From contig NC_045143.1 in the NCBI RefSeq assembly GCF_008831285.2, positions 22,510,302 through 22,574,301 on the forward strand: a stretch of DNA of 64,000 nt, given 5' to 3'. The translations under genes and the position numbers were made by a program. Below are positions 10,234-23,100 of this stretch, in pieces. Within the stretch, counting starts at the first letter, position 1. Each line of letters starts with the position of its first letter. Origin of the DNA: Nymphaea colorata. Taxonomy: Eukaryota; Streptophyta; Magnoliopsida; Nymphaeales; Nymphaeaceae. The notes below the pieces were generated by a model. The model was given only the letters and a program-made list of their open reading frames with translations, did not search any database and was not told where the DNA came from.

Positions 10234-11077
10234 TGATGAGATTCTTTCGGCTGAAACTAAGGAAGAGACAAGGGCCCTATATCCTGCTACAGCAAGATTG
10301 CAGCTTGGAATACGACTAATCCCACTCTTCAAATCGACGGAAGGGGCCGAAACATTACAGTATTCTTCCTCCCTATACGCTGGGTTGGTTGCCATGCATT
10401 TTTTGGTGAACATGTATTCTGATATTATGGGAGTAGGGACTGAGATTGAAGCTGACATAAGGGAGTGCAGCAATACCCTCCCTCTCATTGCAGCATGTGA
10501 TGAGAGACGCATGCCATCCTTCCCTGAGAAGGCACGTTGGCTAATGTGGTACGATAACAGTCCATCAGAAATTGTTACTTCCTGCACTATGTTCGGACAC
10601 CTTGAGGCAGGAGGACTTGAGATGGGGAAATCAAGAAACAAGGTTCAGTTTTCCCATAAACCCTTCCATGAGCATATGCTATTTCCAACCAGTTGGGAAT
10701 TTGATCATAAGGGGGCGCTGTGGGAAGGGATCAAAGTACAAGGCCCAAGAATTTCTAAAGATTTTGCAAGAGATAGTCTTGCTGCCCCAGCCGACTTCCA
10801 CACTTCTTTTGGTTGGGTTGCAGCAAGCATCACCGTAGCAGCAAGGGCCAATGAACATGGGCCATGGCACCTTGAGCCGAGTGAGTTACAGCTAGAGGGA
10901 CCAGTCTGGATTGAGAACGTATGGAGTGAGACCGCCTTGAACAAACATGGGATGTACGATCACTTTCTTTGGGATCCCGGTGAAAGAGAGCCTCACTTTA
11001 AGATCGCTTGTCGCTTCAAAGGTGAGCTAGACCGCGCAGAGACTGAGGGTAGGCTCTGTCTTAGGGGGTGGATTTGA
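10175..11077 (+). pseudogene. Element D 3' ORF, unrecognised, running into the 3' LTR
   Basis: 300 codons, shifted relative to the ORF before it, and crossing the polypurine tract to stop two bases inside the LTR. Composition is protein-like, with evenly spaced Trp and aromatic residues (KARWLMWYDN near residue 115, WHLEPSEL near residue 230). No known domain and no trace of reverse transcriptase or integrase. It may continue the repeat protein after a frameshift, since SSSLYAGLVAMHFL resembles the Y-x-GLEW repeat. Function unknown. Confidence 0.4.
11063..11072 (+). other. Element D polypurine tract
   Basis: AGGGGGTGGA directly before the LTR start at 11075, like AAGGGGGATGGA in element E and AAGGAGGGAGGA in element A. 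It would prime plus-strand DNA synthesis. Confidence 0.65.
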
Positions 11078-12947
11078 TATGGCACAACCCCCGCATGGCC
11101 ACGATGGCCAAGGACTGGCTGTGTCTCAGCCAGTTGGGACCAGACGAAGTGCACCTTCTTATCAATTCTAGAGGCCGATCTGCATCCAAGGGAGGCTATC
11201 GTATGCTCAGGAAAGCAAGAAGGCGCTTCCCTCCCATTCTTTGGAGGGCCTCCTGCCTAATAGGGAGGCTAATTAGATGACATAAAGAAGAATGGGAGGA
11301 GGAGGCCATGGACAAGGCCACTATGGACGGGAGCCGTATTCAGCTTAGGGGGGCTAAGGAGTCACTTGGTCGTGGCGAGCAGCCAAGGTGGACATGTTGT
11401 GAGGTTAACGCATTCGCGTCTGGCCCAAATGAGAGGGCTACGGAGGAGCTACATCAGAGAAGGGAACCTATAGACCCTCAGCGGATTGGGCCAAGGTCGG
11501 TCGGCCTTCTGGTTAGGGCCTCACCATCGCACCTTTGACTTGGACTATTTTGGACGAGCCCAGTTGACCCAACTGCACGCAGGCGAGTGGGATCAGCTTC
11601 TGCCTAAGCGGAACACCAGGGGGGACACCAAGGAGTGTCGTTCAGGACACGCGAGCAGAAGGAAGACGCGACCAACACGCCATCAAGGCGGGGCACGATC
11701 CACTGCAAGGAGGGACACGCCGAGCAGGGACAGACACAGCTAGGGCGACACCAGCAGGACGCGGTAGAAGGATCTTGGCGGGACATGTTCGGTGGTATGA
11801 CAGGACTCGTCGATCGAGTGGGTACACGACGGCGGGACACAACCTTCGTTGTTTGACGGGACTCGATCGATGGTGAGGCGAGACACGCCGAGCATGGGAA
11901 GATATCACAGTGGGATGCTCCTAGGGCTCCTCCGAACATGCGTTCGGGCTTGTAACGCAGGTTGGATTACTGACTTTTGTAGACCCGGATCCAGGCGCTG
12001 CCTTGTGGATCCGGGATTTTTGGGAGTTTCGAATAGGGTCCGGACCAGTTTTTTTTTTAGTTGGTTTCAGAACCGGGTTTCAAAGTGAGACCCGGGCGGT
12101 TCTGTGTGAGTTGACCCAGTTTGACAAAATTGTCAAACTGGTACGATGGTCGGGCGCCCGTGTGAGCTTGCACGCACGAGCTCCTGCCCGTCCCTTTCTC
12201 CTTTGTCATTCCTCCCTCTCTATTTAAAAACGAGAGCATTAATGGAGGAGGGGCTTTTTGATGAAAACTATAAATCCCTCGTAATGAGATGATTCCGGCA
12301 ATGTACATTCTGTTGGCAGTTGAATCAAAATAGTCACCATGGGCTGAATCTTTCCTACCTTGGAAACTCTGTAAATTCGTAGTCTAGACTGCTAAAGCGT
12401 GGTCTTCTTCAGTAGATGGCAATAGACGAACAATGGTGACTTCCCTCCGACGACATGATCTTTCTCCGGGGAGCCCTCACAGCTACAACCCCTACGACAC
12501 ACTGGTAAGTGCCTCCATCGACTTGACCACTTGCTAGCAACGGATAAACATTGCCTTGACCGATCGACACCTCCCTGCCCCTGTTTTGTATCAGAGGGGG
12601 AAACTCCATTACCACCATCACTTTTCCATTGCCTCAAGCTCACACCTTCATCGTTTTTCGGTGACATTCCGTTCCATCACAGTCACCATCATCTCTGCAA
12701 CCGTCTTCCAGTGCACACAAGTTCATTCCACCCCTTTTGGTGCCCATTTCATCTCGAGCTTTGTGTCCCTATTCCTACACCTGAAGAAGAAGACTCGACA
12801 GAAGGCATAGACCTCCATTCTTCGTCCACCCAACCTTACCAGCCTATCACCACCCATATGAGAATACAAAGAACAAAGGGGCACACCAGGCTTTGCCTCA
12901 ACTCGAGGACTTCGTCTTTTCTTATAGGCAACACTTTACAAAGACTC
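11075..12947 (+). repeat. Element D 3' LTR (right limit uncertain)
   Basis: Starts TGATATGG and aligns with 5402-6440 up to about 12110. A palindrome TTTGACAAAATTGTCAAA at about 12119-12136 is shared in position with the E LTR. A TATTTAAAAA box lies near 12221, followed by C/T-rich sequence without any gene I can support. The LTR end (CA) is not identified. H begins at 12948. Confidence 0.5.
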
Positions 12948-15815
12948 TATTACGGACCATACTCTAAGTCCAAACCCAGTAGCAAAAGAGCAAGTCGAAC
13001 CCAGTCATCGTGGGCGCAGACCCGCGGTTAGATGGCGCAGACACTGCAGGGCACTTTAGAAATACCAAAGGAGGTTAAACCAGCATTCAAACAAGTTGCA
13101 GTGTCAGGAGTGGGAGGAGCAACAAGGTCTGAGTGCGTGCTTCGATTGGATATTCCTCAAGGCAATTTTGAGCTTATTGTAGGACTCACCGAGTTTGACA
13201 AGACCAAACCTATTGCGAGTCCAAAACCCACGGCCCTTGAGGTGATCTAGGACCATGGATCCTAGGCAAGTTGCTAGGTCACCTCGATCTAGCCCAGCAC
13301 TAACTCCAAAGTTCGGGCGGTTACCCGAGCGAGGTCCCCACCTTGGGCTCACAAGGCTCAAGGGCGGTTTAGTTCTAGTTGGACGCTAGGCCCGTTTTGA
13401 TTTTGCAATTGCTTTAAGCACTTTGCTTTCAAGTTCTTTTGCTTTTGCTTTGATGGTCTGTGTCTGGCTTTTTAGACTGGTTCTATGTGCTTAAGAATCG
13501 AGTAACTCGACCATGTATATAAGCTTTGGGCGCTCCTTGTAAACTATGCAAAATTTGATTAAGGAATTCATTTGTTCGTTTTCACTCTCTCTTCTCGTGT
13601 TCTCTACTCTCTCCCTCTCGCACTCCCCCTCTCCCGCAGTGGTGTATCTTCCTTTCTCCCCCTTGCGTCCCTACCTAGTGGTTCCTTCCCCTCTACCGAA
13701 ACCCCCTTGGTAAAACCGGCATCGTCCTTGTTATCGGCGGCGTCAACCTCTCCAACCGAAGGCTTTTCCTCCTCCTTCCTCGGATTCCTCCTTCTCTCCT
13801 CAACCCAATCGGCCTAAGGGCTACGGCAAGGATCTCCTCAGAAGCTCCGGCGACAAGCGGCATTCCTTGACCATGTACATTCCCCACGAATCAGCAAGAA
13901 GAACTTGGTGCCTTCACCCGAACGACATGGGCGTTGAGAGGCCAGATTCTTCATTGGGAAGATTGGAGAAGTTCAGCAACGGACATCTTCAATAGCAACT
14001 GAAATCATAAGGTTAGTACTTTGGGATCTTAAGTCGAAGATAGGCATCTTGTTCGGTGTGCCCTATCAGAGATCTTGACCATCGGCCTAGGCCTATCTCA
14101 CGGTGGAAACCCGTGAGTTAGATCTGGACACCGGCGAGAAAAAAAATCACCTGTAGGCCTCTCTGACAAGGCTTAGAATCGTCCCCTTATCCCCTAGTTC
14201 AAACCGAGAGATTTTCCAAGTATCTGATCGGCTAAGTTACAAGCAAAATCATCAAGAATAGCTCTCATATTCATCCACATTGCTCACGGGTCCAGCAGCC
14301 TCAAAATCATCAAAAGTAGTATATTCGGGCACATTTCGTTCAAGTAAGGTATCTCAAAAGGATCGCCTTGGTCAGAAGTACAACATACTCAATTTCGGCC
14401 TCAATCGGACCTCTAGAGGTGAAGTTCGGCTGTTAGCCAGAATTCCTATTTTTCGGTGGCCGCTGCACTATTTCTGGCCACCGCTGCAACTTCCAGCATA
14501 AAGGACAGTCTTGCCCTCACCATCATCAAGGACTCAGTCAAATCCATGAAGGGCACTTTGGTCAAAGTTATATCAAGGGTTAACCTTAGCCGCCGGAGCA
14601 CAAGAGGAAGCTTCCTAGGCTGCCGGCACTAAATCCTGTAGGTCCTCCATCGCTTTGGCTTGCCTCAATCCCTCCCGTCCAATCCGCCATGTGTCCCTCA
14701 TCTGGTGCTATCAATTGCGCTGTCATCACCTACCATTTCGGTCCAGCTCACCATCCCCCTGCTCGAGTCAACTCCTTCCTATTTTCTTGGAGCCCTAGCC
14801 GCGCCCACTTCTTTCCTTTTCCATCCCTTTTCCAAGTGTGTCAACCCTATACCGTAACCCCCCACCCCCCTTGATCACTCCACGTGTCAAACATCTAGCA
14901 GCCCTGACTTCCACGTCGACATCCACGTCACCCACCTGATCCCGCTCCTTGTCACGCGTCAGACATGCAGCTCTCACGCGGCATCCAGCTCAGCTCCACA
15001 CATTTTCCATTTGGCGCTAATAGTGGAAACCCTTAGCCGCTAGCCTCATCTTTTCTATTTCTTCTCCACTGAATCCCTTCCCAATTCCCTTGCCAAATCT
15101 TCACACCACCGTCGTCCTCCATCTCTACCATGTGTCCCCATCTAAGCACGAGGAGATCTCGTCCAGCTCTCCCTTGGCCCATGCCAAATCACCAAGGATC
15201 CGATGCCAATCACCTCTCCTACACTTTAGGAAAGGAGCGGATCTCATTTCCTTTTTCGGTAGTTTCTCTCTAGCGATTCTCTAAGGGCCCTTGATCTAAC
15301 CACGTGCCCTCATCCTAGGCGTACCCAATCTGTGCACCACCAACTCAGCCCTAGCTAGAAGTCCCAGCCTCGTGCGCCGACACCTGCCCTCTCCTCCATT
15401 TTAGGAAACCTCCCTTACCGCTCGGCCCCCTTGTTCGAAAAAGGCAAGACTCTAGCCGCTCACCCCATCATTCGAAATAGGTAACCCGGTGGCCACCGCC
15501 ACCCTCCTCATCCCTTTAGAGAAACCCTAGACGCCACCTTGCTTAGCAAGTGGGTCCCGCTTGCCCTCGGTTCCCTCTCACCCACTTAAACCGTAATCGA
15601 CCGAGCCTACCTAACCTAGTCAGACCTGTTTCACCCTCGGTCAACTTGACCAACCCGGACCCTAAGCTCGCACCTAATCCTCAATCACCCGAGCCTACAT
15701 CTTAGCTTAGTCAACCTCGACCTTCACCAAAAACCCTCTTGACCTAGCCAACCCGAACCCTTAACCTCATCTTGACTAGACCTAGCCAACCTATAGGACC
15801 CTGCCCGACCAAGCC
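12948..15815 (+). repeat. LTR H: B-like chromovirus LTR, 3' truncated
   Basis: Begins TATTACGGACC, probably TGTTACGG with G changed to A. It shares layout and patches of sequence with solo LTR B: the GTTGCAGTG...GGAGGAGCA word at 13098-13121, the GACTCACCGAG word near 13184 and GAGGTCCCCACC near 13330. A TATATAA box is at about 13515, then a CT-rich start region. It stops at 15815, where LTR I begins, with no CA end or target duplication, so it is a fragment. Open frames inside it are LTR sequence. Confidence 0.55.
13515..13522 (+). promoter_or_regulatory. TATA box of LTR H
   Basis: TATATAAG about 570 bases into the LTR. The CT-rich stretch with transcription-start character follows 60-100 bases later, the same arrangement as in LTRs A, C and I. 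Confidence 0.5.
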
Positions 15816-15816
15816 T

Positions 15817-16131
15817 GATACGGTCAGACCGTCAATGATGCCGAGAGAGGCCGTGGAAGAGGCCGAGAGCAGTCACCATGGGCGGGACCAGCTCCCCCTA
15901 CAAGGCACTGTGGCCGACCGAGGCCATGAAGACCCAAGTAGGGGTCAAGAGGGAGGAGTGGGTGGTGCAGACCAAGACCAAATCACCACTTGTGAGGCTA
16001 TGGTTGAACTTAGAGTTGATGCAGAGGGAGGAGAGGGAGGAATTGCAACGGTTCTAAGGGTGGTTCAAGGACAAGGAGGTGACCCAGGCGCGGCACTTGA
16101 ATACCAAGGTGGTGGGTTTAACCCGGTCTAA
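15817..16131 (+). other. LTR-embedded coding extension in LTR I
   Basis: The frame entered at LTR base 2 is open for 105 codons. It matches the C-family extension: AEAEESSHHGR-like EEAESSHHGRDQ, then DPSRGQEGGVGG and AEGGEGGIAT, against NKAESSHRGRGK, DPSTGQEGGVGG and AEGGAGGSAT in C. Conservation of protein words between LTRs this diverged suggests the frame was translated as a tail of pol. Confidence 0.5.
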
Positions 16132-16386
16132 ATCGAGTCCACCTAGGGATCGGGTCGAGCCTAGACACTTAGGGCCAGCTTAGGGCAACGCCTAGGCAAA
16201 TGGGGTCCAAATCCATGCCCGGACTAACGCGGGGAGGAGGAGGATCCGGTTAGGAATTGAGACAATATGTCTCAAACTTTTCTTTTACGCATTTTTTTTG
16301 AGCTATTGCTTTTACGCTATTTTGTTTTGCATTTGGATTCCAGCTTTGATCCTGATCGAGTGTTTAGATCCGTGTTTAGTTCAGAC

Positions 16387-16394
16387 TATAAATA
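16387..16394 (+). promoter_or_regulatory. TATA box of LTR I
   Basis: TATAAATA, identical in place and flanks to the minus-strand TATA boxes of the C LTRs. Confidence 0.6.
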
Positions 16395-18485
16395 CTTTGT
16401 AGACATTTGATTTCGTATGCAAGAATTAAGAATTGAGTTCATTTGTTCCTTGTCTCTCTCTCTCCTCACGGCTCTCTCCTCTCCCCTTGCGCACTCTCTT
16501 TCCCCCGCGCCTCTTGTCTTCTTCTTCCTCGTGTGTCACATTTGGGGAAATCAACCTCTAATGGCGAATTCTTCAAAGGCATTCTCAAAACTAGCGGGCT
16601 TTTCTTCTCTCTACTCATCCACTCGCCCAAGGATTGACGGCTTGAAGGTCTCCTCTTGCTCCGGCATGAAGAAATCTCCACGTTCCACGGTATTCCCCAA
16701 CTACATTCCAGCGATTAAGGCGCAGCCACCACTTCGCCACCGTGAGGGCTAGAGGCCACATCGTTCCCGGGAATACTCATCTTCTTCTAGGCAACTAGGA
16801 GGGAGGAGCATACGACTCTAGGCTTCGAATTTGAAAGGTTAGTGTGCTTAACTAAGGGTTGAATTTGTGTAGCGACGTTGCATCGATTTGAGAAGAGATT
16901 CCGCCAATAAGGAGCTCTTGATTCTCTCGGTCCCAGCCGGGAAATCATTAGATTTCTTAGGAGGAAGCTCTCCCTAAATCGGTCCTTACGAGTCACAAGG
17001 GAGATTCTTAGTCGATAGTGTGAATCTTGAGAATTGAAAGTCCTTTCATCGGTTCCTTTGGTTCAAAGGCTCCAGTTCTAGTCTCGGGTTTTAGCTTGTA
17101 CTTTTGCCGGAAAAAATCAGAAAAGAAAAAGTGAAAAAGAAAAAGAAAGGAAAGAGGCGAAGAAAAGAAAAAGAAAAAGAAAGAAATGAAATCACCAAAA
17201 GAATTAGTTGAGAAAATGGCAAGCTAGGAAAGTTCGGTTCGTTTTAAGGGCCGGCCGGAATTTGTAAATTCCGGCCACCGCTGCTACTATTCCGGCACCC
17301 AATTGGCACCTTCCGGCATTCATTTGGGGCATCCGGCCAAGGCACTCATTTGATCTCGAGCTGCCCTAGAGAATCTCCAAAAATCTCGGCTTCATTTGGG
17401 AATAACGTGTGGATTGTGGAGGAACTCCTAGGTGTTCACATCTAGCCGCCGGTGCATTTGGAGCTTTCAGTCATTTCTCCTACATTCAAGGTAAATGGAT
17501 ATGCTTTTTGGGCCTTACGCCATCTCCATCGTACACATAGCCCATGTGGCAAGCATCGGGAGTGTTAGACATCCATTGAGATTGAGCCAATGGATCTTCT
17601 TCCACATTTGTTGGGCTCGCCCTCCTTGTGGATTCGAGTGAGATTCTAGATCCCAAGATTTTAGGCTAGTGACCAACATTTTAGGCTCTTGAAACCCTCA
17701 ACTCCGCCACTTGTCCCAAGCCCCATTCTTGTGTGACCCACCTCAGCCTAGTCGCCCACATTTGTTGGCAACACCTCAGCCTCCCTTCCTAAACTCAAGG
17801 AAGGTAGCCTCCACGCACCCTCCACCTCAGCGGACATCTTAGGAGTCCAATTCCTAATAGGATTCCCTTCCTAGATCATCGCCCCATTCCCCTTACTCGT
17901 CCTTAGCCAGCCGCCACTCGCATTTGGCCATCAATCCCATCCATTTCCATTTTCTCCTAGATAAGACACCCATAAACCTACCCTACCTACATTTTAGGAG
18001 TTGACTTTTGACCCTCGACCCACATTTGTTTGAACCCAAACTTGGACCCTTGAACCTAGTCCACCTAACCTACCTCGTGTCCTATTGACAGCCCAATCTG
18101 AACTTAGTCATTAGTGGACCCACCTAGCCCGTGCCTAGCCTAGGTTGCCCGAGCCCACCTTGGTCCACCCCCTAGGCGGCCACAGCCATAGCACCTAAGG
18201 CAGCCCGTGAGCACCTTCACAGCCTTGGTCTTCTTGTGGTCGGTGGATCTCAGGCTGCAGCTCACACTAACGCTACCGGCCCTTGTGCTCGTCATCTGCC
18301 CAACGCACGACCAGGCGGGTTGTGTTTGTCGTTCAGCTCCCTACCGCGCTCGGCCAGGAGGGCCGAGCCTTTGACTTCAGCAGCGGCCAGGAGGGCCAAT
18401 GTCTCCTGCATCATCGGTGTTCGCCTTAGCCTCCCACAGCCAGGCGTTCAGAGTCCAACACCAGCTCCCGTGGTCGTAACCTGCC

Positions 18486-19059
18486 TATTGCCGGGAGTTC
18501 AACGTGGGGGATTGGGCATGGCTCAAACGTCTACCTAGGGGGCAGAAGACCCTATTCGGCAGACCCTATTCCAAGTTGCTGCCTAGGTACTATGGCCCCT
18601 ACCGAGTTGAGGCGCGCCACGGCAAGGCAGCCTACCGTCTTGTGCTACCAGCCCACGCCCGTGTCCATCCAGTTTTCCACGTGGGGAGGCTCAAGCCGCA
18701 CCATGGAGCCCCACCCACAGCTAGTGAAGAAGCCCCGGACGAGCCTCCCTTACCACGGAAGTTACTACGCAGCCGGGGAACTCCGCCGGGAGTATCTTGT
18801 AGAGTGGGACGGCCGGGAAGGGGGTCCTACTTGGGAAGATGCCAACGAGCTTGCCGGAAGGTATCCCGCTGTAGGAGCCTGGGGACAGGCTCCATCTAAG
18901 GGGGATGGATTTGATACGGCCCACCCATCGGCGTCCAAGACGAGGGCCGCGGCCGGCACCGAGAGCACGAGAGGCCATGCACAGCCGGTGGCCAAGGTGG
19001 CCCATGCGCCAGGCGGCGGGGATGGCTACCACGAAGCGAATCGAAGAGAGGCTACCTAA
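18486..19059 (+). pseudogene. Element E: 3' end of a chromovirus pol (integrase C-terminus and chromodomain)
   Basis: Only the tail of pol remains. The first part reads REFNVGDWAWLKRLP, PYSKLLPRYYGPY and VHPVFHVGRLKPHHG, the conserved integrase C-terminal (GPY/F) module of Ty3/gypsy chromoviruses. A +1 shift near 18775-18783, at a run of G, separates it from the chromodomain YLVEWDGREGGPTWED (about 18800-18847), which in intact elements binds modified histone tails and directs insertion. The frame crosses the polypurine tract into the LTR and stops at 19059. Everything upstream is missing; LTR I abuts it on the left. Confidence 0.75.
18898..18909 (+). other. Element E polypurine tract
   Basis: AAGGGGGATGGA immediately before the LTR start at 18912. 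Confidence 0.65.
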
Positions 19060-20189
19060 GGAGGACGTGGGCCGGGCACGGCCCGAAAACATACATGGGA
19101 GGTTAACCCCGCGGGCCGACAGAAGACGCACGCCACTTAGGCAACCACCGCGGGAGGTTTAGCCTCCATCGCCCAAGCCGGGGCAAGGGCAGAGGGGACT
19201 GAGGGGTACGGCAGCGCTGACGACTGCCGCCTAGCCGACCAGCGGCCAGGGCCGAGTGACGTCCGAGCGCCAGGCGGGCTGGCCGACGCCCCTGCGCGCG
19301 ACCTACCAGGTGACTCGGCAACGCTCGGACAAGAGGGCCCGGCAACGACGGATGGGCCCCAGCCGGGAGGAGCTCCTGCGGGACACGAGTGTCCTTTTGA
19401 CGGGACACGTCTCCGCTGTGATGCCTGACACGACGAGGGGGCGCTGGACACTGTATAGGGGGGACACTCAGGGAAGGACCGGACACGGGTCCGGACTTGT
19501 AAAGCGGGTTGGGCCGCCACTTTTGTAGACCCGGATCCATGCGCAGTCTTATGGATCCGGGCGCGGACTTTTTGGGGGATCCGGACTGGGGTCCGGACCC
19601 GCTTTCTTGACTCAGTTTTGAGACCCGGGTCTCTGGAAGACCCGGGTCGACTCACCACCCCCGACCCAGTTCGACAAGACTGTCGAACTGGGTGTTTGGT
19701 CGGCCATCTCCCACGCGAGCCGTGGGAGGCCGTTGGCTCTTCTTTCTCCTTTAAGAGGGGAAGGCAGCCATTGTTGATCTCTTATGCTTTGAAGAAGAAT
19801 CCCAAGAGGGTCATCCCTGGACGAGCATTCCCAGAAGGTCGCCGGACGCCATTCTCGGCGGCAGCCCCCTTGGATTTCGACTCATGCATCAATGAAATCG
19901 AGGTTCTGTGCTTCCCCTTCTTCCTCTCACTGTGAATGTGCTTCCAGACTCACCCAAGCTTCCATGGCTGCTCTCGTCGAGTTCTCCTCCGCCTGAAGCC
20001 CATTCCGGGTTGGGGAGACTCCACCGATCGCTGCCCACGCCTTCCGCCGTTTCCATTCGATCAACCGATGCCCAAATCACCCACGAATCCCACCGTTCAC
20101 CACCCTGTCTCTGCGCAACCTCCCTGCTCACCATCATCCCCTCCCAGCCGGTTACTGTTCCATTGGGTTTCTCCCCCACCGAGCGTGAT
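18912..20189 (+). repeat. Element E 3' LTR, interrupted by C1
   Basis: Starts TGATACGGCCC. It shares with the D LTRs the GGGACAC words, the GACCCGGATC stretch and a GTTCGACA/TGTCGAAC palindrome (about 19667-19690). Element C1 begins at 20190. The base group GTGAT before it is the likely target duplication, but its partner is not in the window. Confidence 0.6.
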
Positions 20190-23100
20190 TGGTAGGGTTT
20201 GCCCGTGGCCGACCAAAGTCCTAAGCCGACGGCCGTGCCTACTCCCAAGATCACCTTGACCAACCTGAAGATTTTCCTAGGACGAATCAAATGCAGAGAC
20301 ACTACCCAGTCGGACAGGAACCCCGACTTAAAACCCAAATAGGAAAAGGAATACAAGTTAGGCTATCTCAAACCCAAAAGCCAAACCTACTACAAAGAAC
20401 TAAAAACTGTGAGGCTAGTACAATGCGGAAGCGATACAATGCAAAATCACTCACAACTCACTCAAACAAACCATCAAACCAAACCTAATCGAATCAAACC
20501 ACACCCACCAGTAGGAGGCTAGGTTGGCTAGAGGGCGTGTCTTCGGCTTGGAGCCTCCGAGGTACCTCTTCGCACAACGATGGCCGTAGCCGAGCTGAAA
20601 GCAAATACTACTACCCACGAATCTATAGGGGGGTCAGAAGGTACCGGCCAAGGCTTGCTTTGCGTATGAAACCCTGAAACCACGAGAGGAGATTCCACCC
20701 TCGGGTATCGCAGCTACAGGGTAGAGATCTCCTGGTCCAACCACGGCTGCAAGCTGGCAGGAACGTGTAGGGGATCGGCTGCCGCAAGGAAGAAGGCGGC
20801 CTAGTCGCTGTCCAAGGGCAGGGACTGTCAGGCCACGGGTAGCAGGCAGAAAGTGGCTGCTGTCACGGGCTGCAAGGAGACCACAAACACCGGCATCAAA
20901 GGCAGACGAGGCGGCCCTCCTGGCCGAGCACGAAAGGGAGCTGGACGACGGGCGCGGTCAGCCTGGCCACGCGCTGGACTGGTGAGGCGCACAAGGCCAG
21001 CAGCAAAGGGGTGGGGGGGCTGCTGGCTGGGATCCACCGTCCACTAGAAATCCAAGGCTGTGATAGTGTTCACGGGCTGCCTTGGGGACTAAGGCTGTGG
21101 CTGCCTAGGTGGTGGACCAAGATGGGCTCGGGCAATCTAAGCTGGGCTTAGGCTAGGTGGGTCAACTATTGACTAGGCTTGAATTGGGCTGAGAATTGGA
21201 CACGAGGTAGGTTAGGTGAGCTAGGTTCAAGGGTCCAAGTCTAGGTTCAAACAAATGTGGGCTCGTGGGTCAAAAGTCAACTCCTATAATGTAGGTAGGG
21301 TAGGTTTATAGGCATCTAAGCTAGGAAATGGAAATGGGAAATGAAGGGGGACTAGGGTAAAACGGATGAGAGGAATGGGGCTGAGGTTTAGGAGGAGATC
21401 CCAAGGTTGAATCAGCCTCCTAGATTGTAGGGTGAGGTGGCGGTGAGGTGGAGGCTATCTTCCTCAAGTATAGGAAGGGAGGCTGAGGTGTCGCCAACAA
21501 ATGTGGGCAACTGGCTGAGGTGGGTCTCTAGGACGTGGAGCTTGGGACAAGTGGCGGCTAGATGAGGCTGACTTCCAACGATGTTGGGGAATATCCTAGC
21601 TAGAAGATATTGGATTCCCCAATAGAGAATCAAATCGACGAGGTGGGGATTTGGTGGTCCACCAAATGTGTATCACAACTCACTCGATTCCTAGGATTTC
21701 TCTAGGTCTCCCGATGCTTGCCACGTGGACTAAGCAAAGGGTGGAGATGGCGAAGGTCCCAAGAGGAGATCCACTTACCTCAATTGTAGGGACGAAGGCT
21801 GGATTCTCCAAATGCACCGGCGCCTAGGTGGCGTCGCCTAGGAGCTCCTCCACATTTCACACGGTTTCTCCCCAAATGACGTCGAGAACTTTGGAGATAT
21901 TCTAGGGCAGCTCGAGTTCAGCTGTGGGACATGGCCTCATATCCCAAATGTTCGTCGGAAGTACCAAGGAAGTGCCAGAATGCTAGCAGTGGTGGCCGGA
22001 GTCTACAAGTTCCGGCCGATCCCTAAAACGAACCGAAATAGTCCTAGCTTGCCGTTTTCATCTCATTCTTTGGGAGTTTTCATTTCTTTTTTCTTTCTTT
22101 TTCTCGCCTCTTTTTCTTTCTTTCTTTTTCTCTTTTTCTTTTCTGTTTTTCAAGGCAAGAGGACAAGCTAAACCAGAATATAGAATACCGGCCAAATGAC
22201 TCCAATCAATCGGAAAAATGAAACTCAATCAAAGAACTAGCACGAGTGATCCAAGGGGGTCCCTTGTGACTCGTAAGAATAGGTTTGGGGGAAGCTTCCA
22301 CCGGAGATTAAGGCTGCTTTTCACAGCTGGAACCGAGAAATTCAGACCCTCTCGTGGTGAAATCTCAACTCAAATCTACCCAACGAAGTTACACAATTTC
22401 ACTCCAAGGTGACGTCGTACTAACCTCAATTTTTGAAAGCAAAGGTCGATCACTCCAATACGCCGAGTTGCCTAGGTGTAAGGAGTCTTCCCGGGAACGA
22501 GTATCCTCAAGCCTTCACGGTGTGGGAGTGTCGGCTGCACTAGTTCGTTGCTGATCACTTGGGGTAAAACTGTGGACTTGTGGAGAGCTCTTCACGCCGG
22601 AGCAAGAGGAGGACTTCAAGCCGTCGTTTCCTTGGGCGAGTGGATGAGAAGAGAGAAGAGATCTAGGCATAGATAGAAGAAAAACCCACTGGATTTGAGA
22701 GTGCCTTACAGAAATTTGCCATGGAAGGACAGATTTCTCAAGGTGCTTTCACGAGAAAGGAGAAGACAAGAAGTGCGGGGTAGAGAGTGCGCAAAGGGAG
22801 AGGAGAGAGCCGTGAGGAGAGAGAGCGAGAGTGAACAAATGAATTGCAATTCTAATTCTTGCCTGCGAAATAAAATGTGTACAAAATATTTATAGTCTGA
22901 ACTAAGAAAAACGGATCTAACACTTGATCCAGATTAGAACTTGATCAAAATAACTCAAGCAAATGGCGCACTCCAAATCCAAAGCAAAAACGCACAAAAG
23001 CAAACTCGAGACTTAGAGTCTCATCCCTAAAACCGGTCCTCCTCTAGCCCGCGCGTGCTTGGGCTTGACTTGGACCTCGAATTGCCTAGGCTCACCCTAG

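Larger units (their letters stand above)
5402..12947 (+). mobile_element. Element D: old non-autonomous LTR retrotransposon
   Basis: Two homologous long direct repeats begin TGATACGG (5402) and TGATATGG (11075), the second preceded by a polypurine tract (AGGGGGTGGA, 11063-11072). Between them are a gag-like zinc knuckle and several unrecognised ORFs, but no protease, reverse transcriptase or integrase. The copy is old: the first ~170 aligned bases of the two repeats show about 20 differences. No primer-binding site is visible because the left repeat loses similarity near 6440. The right end is not defined. It is drawn at the start of LTR H, and no second copy of the CAGGG left flank was found. 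Confidence 0.65.
15816..18485 (+). repeat. LTR I: C-family LTR in plus orientation, 3' truncated
   Basis: Starts TGATACGGTCAGACC. Although clearly diverged, it matches the reverse complement of the C LTRs over its length: the TATA region (ACTATAAATA), TCACGGCTCTCTCC, CATTTGTTTGAACC, CCTACCTCGTGTCC and the CTCGGCCAGGAGGGCC hairpins near 18350-18395. It ends near 18485, where chromovirus pol sequence of element E begins. A purine-rich tract at about 17105-17185 corresponds to the pyrimidine tract of the C LTRs seen in the other orientation. Confidence 0.6.
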
